From Turritopsis dohrnii (lineage: Eukaryota > Cnidaria > Hydrozoa > Anthoathecata > Oceaniidae), in assembly GCA_027922465.2 (NCBI GenBank), contig BQMF02000816.1:29971-93970 (forward strand): a stretch of 64,000 bases of DNA, given 5' to 3'. This document shows, piece after piece, positions 35,438 through 45,330 of the stretch (the first letter of the stretch is position 1; every line of letters begins with the position of its first letter). Under the pieces are notes generated by a model. It made no database searches and had not been told where the DNA came from. It saw nothing but the letters and a program-made list of their open reading frames with translations. The position numbers were made by a program, and so were the translations under genes.

Positions 35438-36000
35438 GGAAGTCCTTTGTTAGGTCAGAATTGCTTTCAATTTATTAGATGTCGGTTATATTATAACATT
35501 TTCTCCAAAGGTTTTAAAGAATATATTTTCTCATAAATTGAGTTTTGATGTGTGTGCACAATTGAAATGGGTATATATACATCTTTGGGATTCGAAAAAA
35601 ATATTCCACTTAGTAAAGGCTATGACATCAGATGCTGGCGAGCTAAGACTTAAAAAGACCATGATGTTGAACTGTATGAACTGTATGATAAGTTTGTCGG
35701 AATAGTTAGAGAAAATAAGGGTTTAAATGCCTGGACTTATAGTAGATGGAGAATCAAGCCAAAGATAATGTCAAAGTTAAAAGAGAAACTATGTTTTCAT
35801 GATCCACCTGAAAAAAGAATTCAGAAATGTTAGAATGAAAGGTAGTAGTGAAAGTGACACAGAAAGTGAACGTGAATTTCAACAAGAAGATTATTTCAAC
35901 AAATTTGTCAACCAGCTTCTATTCCATGTAGTCCATCTTTAGAAATCAAAAAGAAATTCCAGAGGAGTTGTTTGTTGCCACCCAAATCATCGTAGCTGAC
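35380..36000 (+). pseudogene. Unrecognised pseudogene carried in the 3.1-kb element
   Basis: Protein-like stretches in changing frames are visible. They include CEKGSPLLGQNCFQFIRCRL, then IPLSKGYDIRCWRAKT followed by one stop and DHDVELYELYDKFVGIVREN, NAWTYSRWRIKPKIMSKLKE and DPPEKRIQKC. After a frameshift comes MKGSSESDTESEREFQQEDY. The density of aromatic, Cys and charged residues and the single in-frame stop argue for former coding. I do not recognise the family. It may be part of the element's own protein or a captured host gene. Confidence 0.4.
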
Positions 36001-36333
36001 ATTAAAGGAGTGCTTGAATCCTCTTAAACTTTTAAACCTTTTTGTCTTGATGTCTTGGTGTTTCTGATGACCCCACATTAGATAATATATGTGTAGGAGT
36101 TTAAACCAGAAGTTTTGATTGTCACCCAAGATATGATATTTTCATCATCAAAGGGCACAAAAGCATTATCTTTAAGCATGGAAACAAGGCAGATAGCAGG
36201 CTCTAAAAAACGTTAATTCAAAAGTTGAATGGTTTTGGGCATGGTGTTTCCCATTCTGTTGTTAGATCCCATGAAACAGCACTTGCTTAAATGAATATGA
36301 TCTCTGTAGCTCTACCATCAGCATTTCACAGTA

Positions 36334-36867
36334 GTGTGTTCACAGCTTTTGTTTGAAATAAGATTGATTTCAGAGAAGAAACAAGACCAACACATAGATA
36401 TGGCCAATGGTACCATAATTCAAAGAAGCAGTGAAGAATCTGCATCAAATGAAGGATTCCAACCGATCTTTGAAAGAACCATTAATAACATTTTACGCTT
36501 TGTTTTGGCGAAAAAGGAATATGTGTGTAACTCAATGACAGTACAGATTAAGCCTTGGTTGTCTGAATGAACAGGAAATTCTACTGGAACAACTTATTCT
36601 AACATCGAAAGAATTTGTAAAATACATCTTACATTTTACCTAGTTGGACAGGTAAGTTGTAAGATGTTAATACCACAATGTCACAGGCACCTCTACATTT
36701 TACAAAATACTCATGTTGCGGATGATGTTGCGGATAATATGAGGAACGAAGAAATAGGCGTTGATGATTACGATGATGATTATGACGAAGACTATTTGAT
36801 ACGTGCTTATTTGTCCAATATTAATCTTCTACTTTCTGCGTTTCACTTAGTAGTTTACAGTGATTGA
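36334..36867 (+). other. Two short frames of unknown status in the 3.1-kb element
   Basis: The first frame (36334-36570) contains NEGFQPIFERTINNILRFVL; the second (36664-36867) an acidic block DDYDDDYDEDY. Either could be decayed coding sequence of the element. Neither is recognised. Confidence 0.2.
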
Positions 36868-37427
36868 AAAGGTCACGTCTTAAACGTTTCCTTTCATGTG
36901 TTTGCAAATACCCGCGTACGAATTGCCATGAAAATTAGACAACCTACGTCAGAAATTGCTTAATTACATGAATTAAATGGATTTATCTTTATTGTCCTCT
37001 CCTGTTCACTTTGATTTTCATAGTTTCTGGTTCATATGAAAGCAAAAATGAGGTGAACAACAAAGAACCACACACCTCCTCCTGAAAGCATTGATAAAAT
37101 CCAATAGTTGTCTTTGTTCCATAAATAGTCTACAATACATTTTCAGATATATGTTTGGTAGGAAACTTTGTTCTGCGTTAAATTTCCTATACAATGATAT
37201 ATAAAAAAGTTTTTTTCCGCCATTTTGAATTTTTTCTTCTTCTTATGACGTCACAAAATGTGTTTTTGGGTTATTACGTCATAATGGACCAGCGAATTCG
37301 TGGGAACTTTTTTGTTTCAGAACCACTACACACTCCTTAACATTATTCCAGCATAAAAGTGTGGTCTGCAAGTTGTACAGCGGAATACTTTTTCTGAGCA
37401 TCTTTTTGTTACACAGACGCCGGCCTA

Positions 37428-39003
37428 TGTTAATCAAGATGTACTTCATAAACTTGTTGAGGAAGCTAATTATTCATCCGTCAATGCCTTCAAATTTAAA
37501 AACGTTACATATGAAGAGATAGTAAAGGAAATTAAATCATTGAGGGGCAACTGTTCTACCGGCCCAGATAATATACCAACTTCTACCATAAAATCTGTAG
37601 CAGATATCATAGCATCACCACTCACACACATCATAAACTCTGCTTTGCAGCAAGAAAAATTTCCACATCAATGGAAAATCGCGAAAGTAACACCGGTTCC
37701 AAAAATACGAAACCCAGAAGGTAACAATGATTACCGGCCTATATCAATTTTACCAGTGCTTTCCACAGTCTTTGAACGTATAATTGAACGTAACATCAAA
37801 TATGTGACTATATGGAAAAAGAAAACATCTTAAAAGAATCCATGTCTGGGTTTCGGAAATCTCATTCTACAACAACAATACTACTGAAATTACGCGATGA
37901 TATTATTAAAGCAATGAACCGTGGGGAAATCACCATGGCCATATTTGCTGACTATTCTAAAGCATTCGATACCGTAAATTACTCTACTATACTACAAAAC
38001 CTGATCAACCTTGGTTTTGATAAAACCTCAGTTAAGCTTATTTGTAGTTATTTGTGTGAAAGACGACAGTTTGTTCAAGTGAACGAGAAATCTTCACAAA
38101 GAAAGCCAGTAGAATTTGGTGTTCACAAGGCTCTGTGTTGGGCCCAATTCTTTTTAACTTGTACGTATCTGACATGCAAAACTTGATTGAAACTAACATC
38201 TGCCAATATGCTGAGGACACTACCTGTAACGAACATTTCCGGCCGTCGAAACTTAATCAAAATGCTTCAAAGCTTTAAAAAGTTATGCAAGATATGTTGC
38301 AGTACGCCAAAAGCAAAAATATGATTTTCAATCTTGATAAAACGAAATCGATGTTATTTGCAACAAGAAGAATGTATGATATTCATAATCTTTCAGACAT
38401 TAATGCATATAAAATTGCAGTAGATAATGGATCCATCGAAAGAGTAAGAAACTGGAAGGTATTAGGTGTTAATTTTGATGAGAACTTATCGTGGAAGTGA
38501 AATCATGCTTTGCTAAACTATCCGTACTCCATAAATTGAAAAGATATGCTAACTACAACAGAAGAAAGCAACTAGCTGAAACACTGGTGTTATCCAAAGT
38601 AGACTATGCTTTACCACTACTTGCAAATGCTAACCATATTGAAATTAATCGCTTACAAAAAGTGATGAGATCAGCTGCTTCGTTTGTTACGCAAAGATAT
38701 TCTCGTACTTCGGATGTTATAAATCTTCGCTGGATACCAACGATCGAACGAATTAACTATTACCAATTAAAATTAGCGCATAAAGCAATTTACGATGAAA
38801 CTTTCCCAGAATATCTAAAGCTGACTTTCAAACCTACACTGCCATCAAATATGGACACAAAAACATTTAAGGGCTCAGTTAGTAAAATTTTCAATGACCT
38901 ACCAGTTAATCTAAGATCAGAAAAGAATTATAAAACATTTTCACGTTTAGTCAAACGATATCAACTTGACCTTGCATTTGCAAGAAACATCAGTAGTATT
39001 TAG
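37428..39003 (+). pseudogene. CR1-like LINE, reverse transcriptase and C-terminus
   Basis: Continuation of the element from 32941. It contains VTYEEIVKEIKSLRGNCSTG, PDNIP, NDYRPISILPVLSTVFERII, then after a frameshift MSGFRKSHSTTTILLKLRDD and FADYSKAFDTVNYS (first catalytic Asp). A second frameshift lies inside the PQGSVLGP box. The catalytic box reads QYAEDTT instead of YADD, so the enzyme is dead. The C-terminal frame (38491-39003) carries SCFAKLSVLHKLKRYANYNR and ends at a stop at 39003. Confidence 0.9.
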
Positions 39004-39755
39004 TTTCATACCTGAATTTAGTATCTGATTTAACTTTTTATCGTACCGAGTATTGGCTTACTCCTAGATCTCTTCTTCACAGTTGCAATTCCACCTTCCA
39101 ACTTCTCTCTTCCATTGCTTTTGAATTCTCTACTGCTGTACTGTCTTAACTGGAGTGAGTAAATTTACATTTTATCCTTTCATTTATTACTGGACTATGT
39201 GCAACCTTCATTTTCCTCTCCATTTGTGTACAATTCCAATCTTCGGCTGTCCTTGTGAATTTGCACATATGCCAGTTACAAATTTAACGATTTTATCACC
39301 TTTTAATAGTTATGATGTTTTATAAATTTTTTATCTTATAAATAAAAATATTGTTTTTAATTTTTCTTTTCTTTTTACGGGTAAAATTGATGGAAGCAAA
39401 CCAAAACTCTTTTTGTTTGAATTTATTCGATTATATACACTTTAAAATTTACACAGAAGGCCTTTCTTTTTCTTCGTCAGCTGTGTAATGTTTCTTGTAA
39501 AATGTTTCTGTTAAGTAAAAAAAAAAAAAAAAAAAAAATACATATGTATTTATTGGGACGAAGAGCCATGTTGTAAATATGGAGGTGCCCTATTTTCATT
39601 GTTGGAAATAAACAGTTATATAGCGTATAAACTTATTTTGTTCCTTTGTATGAGTAAATTTGCAAAGCAACGGAGCATAGACATTTTTATCATTTGCACG
39701 TGTTCCTATTTCGTTAGTTCCTTTTGTTATAAAAGGAACAATTTCTGAGGCACTC
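39004..39755. other. LINE 3' region and AT-rich spacer with poly(A)
   Basis: The first ~350 bp probably are the LINE 3' UTR. A run of about 23 A lies at 39518-39540. No gene is seen. Confidence 0.45.
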
Positions 39756-41075
39756 TTGGGACCTTTAAAGTTTCTATTTAAAGTTTCTATTCTCTGGGAC
39801 GTACCAGGATGTGTTATAGACTATTGCGTTGGATCGATTACAATGCTTTCTGACTTTGTGGATTACTTGAAGGACACTTGGAAACTTGGTCATTCTGGAA
39901 TTATTGGCTACATGAACGCCATTTCTCACACGCTTGACTTCAGAAGGAGTAATGCAATTAAAAGCGAGAATATACCTGTATTCATTGCAGCTGAAATTTA
40001 CTTAGACAGAGTAAAAAAGTGCTTAGCAAAGCAAATGAGGATTGAATGGAGTACAGTACTGAGCAAGGAATACCTTGAAACTATCAATTGTTGGGCTAGT
40101 CTGGAAGATTTACAAAATGTTATTCCTTTTCATGCCAACAAATTTTCACAGATATTGATTAACGCTAGTGATTCGAATGCCATCATTCCAGCACACGATT
40201 TATCTTTCAGCACTTCGTTTGTTGTAGCTGTACTGTTTCTAATGGTAAAAGCAAGTCGACCAATGACATATCAGTATTTAACTGTTGCAATGGTACGTGG
40301 CGTTGGAAGTGAAGGCGGTGTTATCGATCAAACAAGATTCAAAACAAACTATAAATATGGATTTGATACTCTCATTATTTCGAAAAGAGTGGTTGATATT
40401 TTGAATGGGTATATAGCTTGTATTCGAACTAGACTAAATCCTATCTGTGAGTACGTTTTGGTAACAAAGAATGGAACCCAGCTAAAACAGTTAAGTGATA
40501 TTTTCGGAAGAATTGTATACCAGGCTATTGGAAAGTATATAAACCCGACAAGATACAGGCAGATTATCGAAACGGAAAGCATGGGTAAACTGAACGAACG
40601 TGAGCAAGCGGCTTTATCACGTGATCAAAAGCATACATCACACGTAGCTAGAATACATTATCAAAAACTTCAATCAACCGAAGTAGCTCGTCAGGGTCAA
40701 CAGTGTATGGAAAAGCTGGTAACCATGGACAAAGAATGTACGAATAACCATCGTTTTAACGATCATTTTACGATATCAACTTCTAACGAACTCGACAGTA
40801 ATGGAGTGGACCGAAGAAATGAACGAGTGAAATCCTGTCTTAACATTGCTTTAAACGAGAACGTATCCGCTGCAGCAGAACTAAAAGACAAAGTTATCAA
40901 ACGACAGAGCAAGGTTGCATTTTCGGCTACAGAAGATTCGTTTTTGTCGTATGGTATAAAGAGATATGGTCATGGTAAATGGACATCGATTTTACGAGAT
41001 CCGGAATATAGCTTTCATCCTTCAAGAAAACCAAGCACATTGATGATCAGAGCAAAGAAGTTAAATTTAATTTAA
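39756..41075 (+). CDS. Tyrosine recombinase with C-terminal Myb-like domain (transposon)
   Basis: An intact frame of 439 codons. The frame opens without ATG (first ATG at 39843, MLSDFVDYLKDTW), so an upstream exon is likely. The N-terminal part resembles a core-binding SAM-like domain (GIIGYMNAISHTLDFRR). The catalytic part shows KASRPMTYQYLTVAM (box I Arg near 40258), TRYRQIIET (second Arg near 40550) and HTSHVARIHYQKLQ (His and candidate nucleophile Tyr, 40631-40670). The last 55 residues, SATEDSFLSYGIKRYGHGKW plus SILRDPEYSF, form a Myb/SANT domain for DNA binding. The layout suggests a Crypton-like or related recombinase element. A second ORF follows 114 bp downstream. Confidence 0.72.
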   Translation: MGPLKFLFKVSILWDVPGCVIDYCVGSITMLSDFVDYLKDTWKLGHSGIIGYMNAISHTLDFRRSNAIKSENIPVFIAAEIYLDRVKKCLAKQMRIEWSTVLSKEYLETINCWASLEDLQNVIPFHANKFSQILINASDSNAIIPAHDLSFSTSFVVAVLFLMVKASRPMTYQYLTVAMVRGVGSEGGVIDQTRFKTNYKYGFDTLIISKRVVDILNGYIACIRTRLNPICEYVLVTKNGTQLKQLSDIFGRIVYQAIGKYINPTRYRQIIETESMGKLNEREQAALSRDQKHTSHVARIHYQKLQSTEVARQGQQCMEKLVTMDKECTNNHRFNDHFTISTSNELDSNGVDRRNERVKSCLNIALNENVSAAAELKDKVIKRQSKVAFSATEDSFLSYGIKRYGHGKWTSILRDPEYSFHPSRKPSTLMIRAKKLNLI

Positions 41076-41189
41076 TATATGTACTATGTCTGAAATTTAT
41101 TTGAAGGTAATGCTTTGCGAAGGGAAGAATATAAAAGGGTTATGTTAGCAAATAGACCTTTCTTTTGAGTAACAAAGTCTTGCACAAAG

Positions 41190-41483
41190 ATGTTCTTCAA
41201 GTTTTTCAAAGGCGTTTTAACGAACACTGGTGATATCGTTACAAAATATAAACTGAGTGAAGAAGATGAAAGTTGGTTGAAGAGCACACTTTCAGCGCGT
41301 CAGGTCACAAGACCATTAAAATTTCGAATTGCCGACATTAAAGATAGTAAAGGTCTAATGGCAAAGCTGACTTTTATAAGAAGAAAACAGAACGACGAGC
41401 TACTGCTGCACAAAAACTTAAAATATGTAGTGTTAATAAAAACATGTAAAATGCATGCAAAAGAGAAAAAACTCAAAATGTAA
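41190..41483 (+). CDS. Small second ORF of the recombinase element
   Basis: The 97-codon frame starts at a true ATG: MFFKFFKGVLTNTGDIVTKY, KLSEEDESWLKS, then a basic half with LMAKLTFIRRKQNDELLLHK. The same protein, frameshifted, follows the decayed recombinase copy at 52.9 kb (MFFKFRKGLLTNNGEI, KFKLSEED). So the pair of genes moves or was duplicated together. It is basic, has no known domain, and is perhaps a DNA-binding accessory factor (inference only). Confidence 0.6.
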   Translation: MFFKFFKGVLTNTGDIVTKYKLSEEDESWLKSTLSARQVTRPLKFRIADIKDSKGLMAKLTFIRRKQNDELLLHKNLKYVVLIKTCKMHAKEKKLKM

Positions 41484-41596
41484 AACAACTGCCTCCTCCT
41501 TTCCAGCCCCCAAAGATCAACTACACCAGGGAGAAAAGATATCAAATACGTCACTCATTGACTTCATTTGCTATAAATAGCACAAAGGGACATCTT

Positions 41597-42590
41597 ACAC
41601 GCCCATGTCTTGTTACATGGACCTTGTGAATTTGAATGGGCTTGTTACACGTTGAAACAGCTTGTTACATCTAGCTACATGTTGTCACACCTTGTCACAG
41701 GTTTACAGGGAATAAGTACCATTTCTTACGTCATTCATCGTGACGTCACATTGTCCTTCATATCAGCTGATTTTTGTAACAGTTTGTTACATCTAGTTAC
41801 ATGTTGTTACACCTAGTCACAGGTTTACAAGAAATAAGTTTCATTTCCTACGTCATTTGCTATAGCGTCACAAACCCCTTCACATCAGCTGATTTTAGTT
41901 ACAGCTTGTTACATCTAGTTACATGTTGTCACAGCTTGTCACAGGTTTACAAGGAACTAGTTCCTCTTCAAACGTCATTCTTCACGACGTCACGTGCTTC
42001 TACATATCAGCTGACCTGAATGACGCAACGGCGAGATGACGTAAGTGACCAACTTATTCTTTAGAAACCTGTGACAACGTGTAACTACATGTAACTAGAT
42101 GTAACAAGCTGTAACAAGAACCAGCTGAGAATGGCATGCATGATTTCCCTGACGTCATTTCCACCTTCACATCAGCTGATTTTAGTTACAGCTTGTTACA
42201 TCTAGTTACATGTTGTCACAGCTTGTCACAGGTTTACAGGGAATAAGTTCCTCTTCATACGTCATTCTTCACGACGTCACATGCTTCTACATATCAGCTG
42301 ACATGAATGACGCAGCGACGAGATGACGTAAGTGGCCAACTTATTCTTTAGAAACCTGTGACAACGTGTAACTACATGTAACTAGATGTAACAAGCTGTA
42401 ACAAGAATCAGCTGAGAATGGCGTGCGTGATGACGACAAATTAAATCACGTAATATCTTCACTTATTCCTTGGAAATGTGTGACAACGTGTAACTACATG
42501 TAACTAGATGTAACAAGCTGTAACTAGAATCAGATGAGAAATGAATACATGATGGCGACAACGCAGATGACGTAAACCGTTTACTTATTC
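41597..42590. repeat. Mixed-orientation repeat block with 288-bp tandem duplication
   Basis: The motif CTTGTTACATCTAGTTACAT, continuing to GTCACAGGTTTACA, occurs four times on + (41661, 41780, 41902, 42190 approx.). It occurs three times inverted as GTAACTACATGTAACTAGAT (42077, 42365, 42488 approx.). Units are separated by ACGTCAT..GACGTCAC and ATCAGCTGA motifs. The block from about 41896 repeats 288 bp later with high identity. The open frames at 41610-42019 are products of the repeat. Confidence 0.85.
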
Positions 42591-42697
42591 AAACAAACGC
42601 AGGTACAATAAAGTATTTAAAAGAACTTATTAATGGTTCATCTCGGAGCAAACGAACAAGTCATGCGGATGTATTTACGTTCGACATTTTACATCTA

Positions 42698-42698
42698 A

Positions 42699-42762
<64 letters not shown>
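42698..42762 (+). repeat. Trinucleotide microsatellite (ATT)n
   Basis: About 21 uninterrupted copies. Confidence 0.98.
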
Positions 42763-42763
<1 letters not shown>

Positions 42764-42837
42764 AATGTGGATAACAGGAACGATTTGCGGTGTTGTGTTA
42801 TTATCGGCCGCAGCGAAATGTATTTTTAAATTTTTCT

Positions 42838-43355
42838 TATATTATCTTGCAGGGACTACCTTAAATCACAAATGTCTGGCTGTCTGCATAAAAAAAACTG
42901 ATTTTTACTTTAACCCTTTGATGAAACAATAGTTTTTTTGTTCCCTCATAATTACCTTGCCATCAATTGTTCCCTCATATTTGCGTGGCCCTTAATGTTT
43001 TTATTTGATTTTACTTACTTGCCCGTACAGGTTCTAGTGAACTGTTACCACTGTGCAGCTAGTTATGCGAGCCAAATTATACCGATTTTCTTGAACTGCA
43101 CCCGCCTTCAAATACAAGCCACCCTCAAATAGAAACCCCACTACAAGTGGATTAATGTTATTTTCGTCCGCGGAAAGATCTGCTCATAGATATAATGTAT
43201 AATATCTTGCATGGCGGACAAAGTTCTTTAAAATTTAAAAATTTAAATTGGAAATGGTGCTTAAAACTGTAACCCTTTAAGGAAAAAGTAGTTTTATTCT
43301 TCCCTGATAATTGCTAAGTCCTGTATTGTTCCCTGATATTTACAGGGCCCTCTAT
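42838..43355 (+). repeat. Diverged tandem duplication, ~360-bp unit
   Basis: TATCTTGCA...GGAC, AACCCTTT(A/G)A(G/T)GAA and GTTCCCT(C/G)ATA(A/T)TT...(G/T)GGCCC recur in the same order 42838-42995 and 43198-43355. They have diverged by roughly a quarter of bases. Confidence 0.6.
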
Positions 43356-43359
43356 TATT

Positions 43360-44825
43360 TGTTACCTTTCACTACATGCGACTTGTCCGTCTTTGTGTTG
43401 ATATTGTCTACTTGACAATGACTAAAAGAAACAATTGGGCTCAATATTAAAATAGACTTACAAAAACTGGCCTTGTACTTGTTTTGAAAATCGGAATGAA
43501 TTTAATCTTTATAGTAAAGTCATCACGCAAACTCACACGCAACCAAAAGGCAAGTTTACGGCAGAATTCATTGATGTTTATATTCATGCAACTACCGTGT
43601 AGTAGTTACTTTTAAGTGGGACTGCTGTGAGTCCCTGCACTGTCAAATCTTGGTACTGCAATGTGCTTTAAAAGCAGGTTACTAGCCATTTACTGACCGT
43701 ATACTGGCAATTTAGAGCAATACTATACGTATTTGGCGGTAAATCAATTACTAGTTGCAATTAGACGGGTGGAAGAGACATTGTGGAGTCGGGCATGAAT
43801 ATGACGAATCATTTATAAACTGAATTTAATTTACAAGATATCCATCAGTAATGTTTCACCGACAACAGAATCCAACACTTCTGTCAGTTTTAATAGCTAT
43901 TGTCATCCTTGGAAAGTGAAGAGAACATAAGTGCTTCAAAATGTTTTCGAAATAAACTGATAATGTTTCATCTGTCCAGAACATTAGAAAGGCGTGAGTG
44001 TAAAAATGCACAACGAAGAAAGAAACTGGGAGCTCGAGATAAGTAAAAAGAACAAGAAATAGGTCATTGAAAGTATAAGAAATGTTAACATTTTGCGAAA
44101 GGGAATCCTCGCCTTCTCGAATTTCTATGCCAAGAACAATGCTCCAAGTCTTATGTATAAGTACACAAAGTTTACGGAAACCAGTATGGACGATTTACCG
44201 AGTTCTGTGAATGTGTTTTCACCTTAATTCACTTGATAAGAGTGGCATGAATATAAAAAAATAAAATGATACCGTCTCGCAGAAGACTGGGAAGGGGTTG
44301 TTCAATGAAACGTAACGCTAATGGGGTGGGTGGTTTTACGTGTTTCTCGTTATGCTCCGTTACGGTAAATAAATGGGTGGTGGTACTTTATTAAGGTCAG
44401 TGGCGTAAGGGTAAGGGTAAAACAATTAAATAAATCGTAGAAGAAATGAAAAACCGAGATATATGTAAAAATAAAACTACGGACGCGGACTTGGAGCTAC
44501 AATTTTTTGAATGTGTGGGTTCTTGTGGAATTGTGATCAAAATTGTTTGTCAACGATCATCCTGTCATTTCTGAATTTATTAAGAGTGATGTACCAAAAG
44601 TCACAACAGTCAGAGGAATGGAAAGCCAACCATGTCCGCAAATCACAATATCTTTTACAAATTGTCAAATGTAACGACAGCTTGCATCGTCGAATCGTCA
44701 TATTTGAAAATAATTAAACACAGGTTCTTGCCACCCCCTTTACCAGTGATATTTCCATGCAACGGAATCGAATGGGCAAAAAATGATAAGGAAGCTACAT
44801 AAGTGAACATGTAGTGAAACTATTA
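43360..44825. other. No supported gene
   Basis: The frame at 44511-44717 (+) and its neighbours have no recognisable motif. Nothing else was identified. Confidence 0.4.
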
Positions 44826-44828
44826 TGT

Positions 44829-45153
44829 CAAAACCTGTTTATAGCGGACAGCTTATAGCGGACCCCTCTATATAGCGGACACCTATTCTGTCTCCCGAAT
44901 GGAATTTTGGCCTTGTGAAAACCGCTCTATATAGTTTTTTCATGCTATCTTAATAAGGGATAAACATTTGAAATGAATGCTTACTTTTTTAATGTACATC
45001 TATAAGTCCCAGCTAAACCAGTTAAGCTAAAATGTAGTATCTGAGCCTGGATGGATCTACATTGTCAAGAATCAGAAGGAAAATGGACAAGGTCTTTATA
45101 GCGAACACCTTTTCTCACTCCCGATGGTGTCCATTATAGAGAATTTTCACGGT
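44829..45153. mobile_element. Old pogo/Tigger-like MITE remnant
   Basis: TATAGCGGACA/TATAGCGGACACC copies at the left and inverted GGTGTCCATTATAGAGAATT at the right resemble the ends of the element at 57428, but are more decayed. Confidence 0.5.
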
Positions 45154-45330
45154 ATAAGTCAACCCCAGTCAGACATCTGCATTCCTATTTTCTTTAAATT
45201 TCATAGAAGTCACTTCTTCATCTATTTCATCGGTGGAGGTTGACATGCAGTTACATGTAAACCTTTTTTTTGTATTCTGATTGATTATATACAAAGTATA
45301 TGTACGCCATTTAGTTTCCTTTATCATCAC

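Larger units (their letters stand above)
34292..37427. mobile_element. 3.1-kb DNA transposon inserted in the LINE
   Basis: The ends TAGGCCGGCGTCTGTG and CACAGACGCCGGCCTA are perfect inverted repeats. They extend as an imperfect ~70-bp repeat that includes CCGCTGTACAACTTGCAGAC on both sides. Removing the element and one TGT (34289-34291 / 37428-37430) restores the LINE reading frame ...AKPVNQDVLHKL. An alternative 5-bp duplication TGTTA is possible if the left end starts two bases later. The interior carries an unrecognised pseudogene at 35380-36000, a 37-bp tandem duplication and otherwise AT-rich filler. The superfamily is unassigned. Confidence 0.85.

Noticed and set aside
41610..42019. Two short frames with repeated HLVT(C/G) motifs
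   Set aside because: Products of the repeat block, not genes.
44511..44717. 68-codon plus frame
   Set aside because: No motif, no ATG-supported context beyond chance, and neighbouring frames are equally protein-like.
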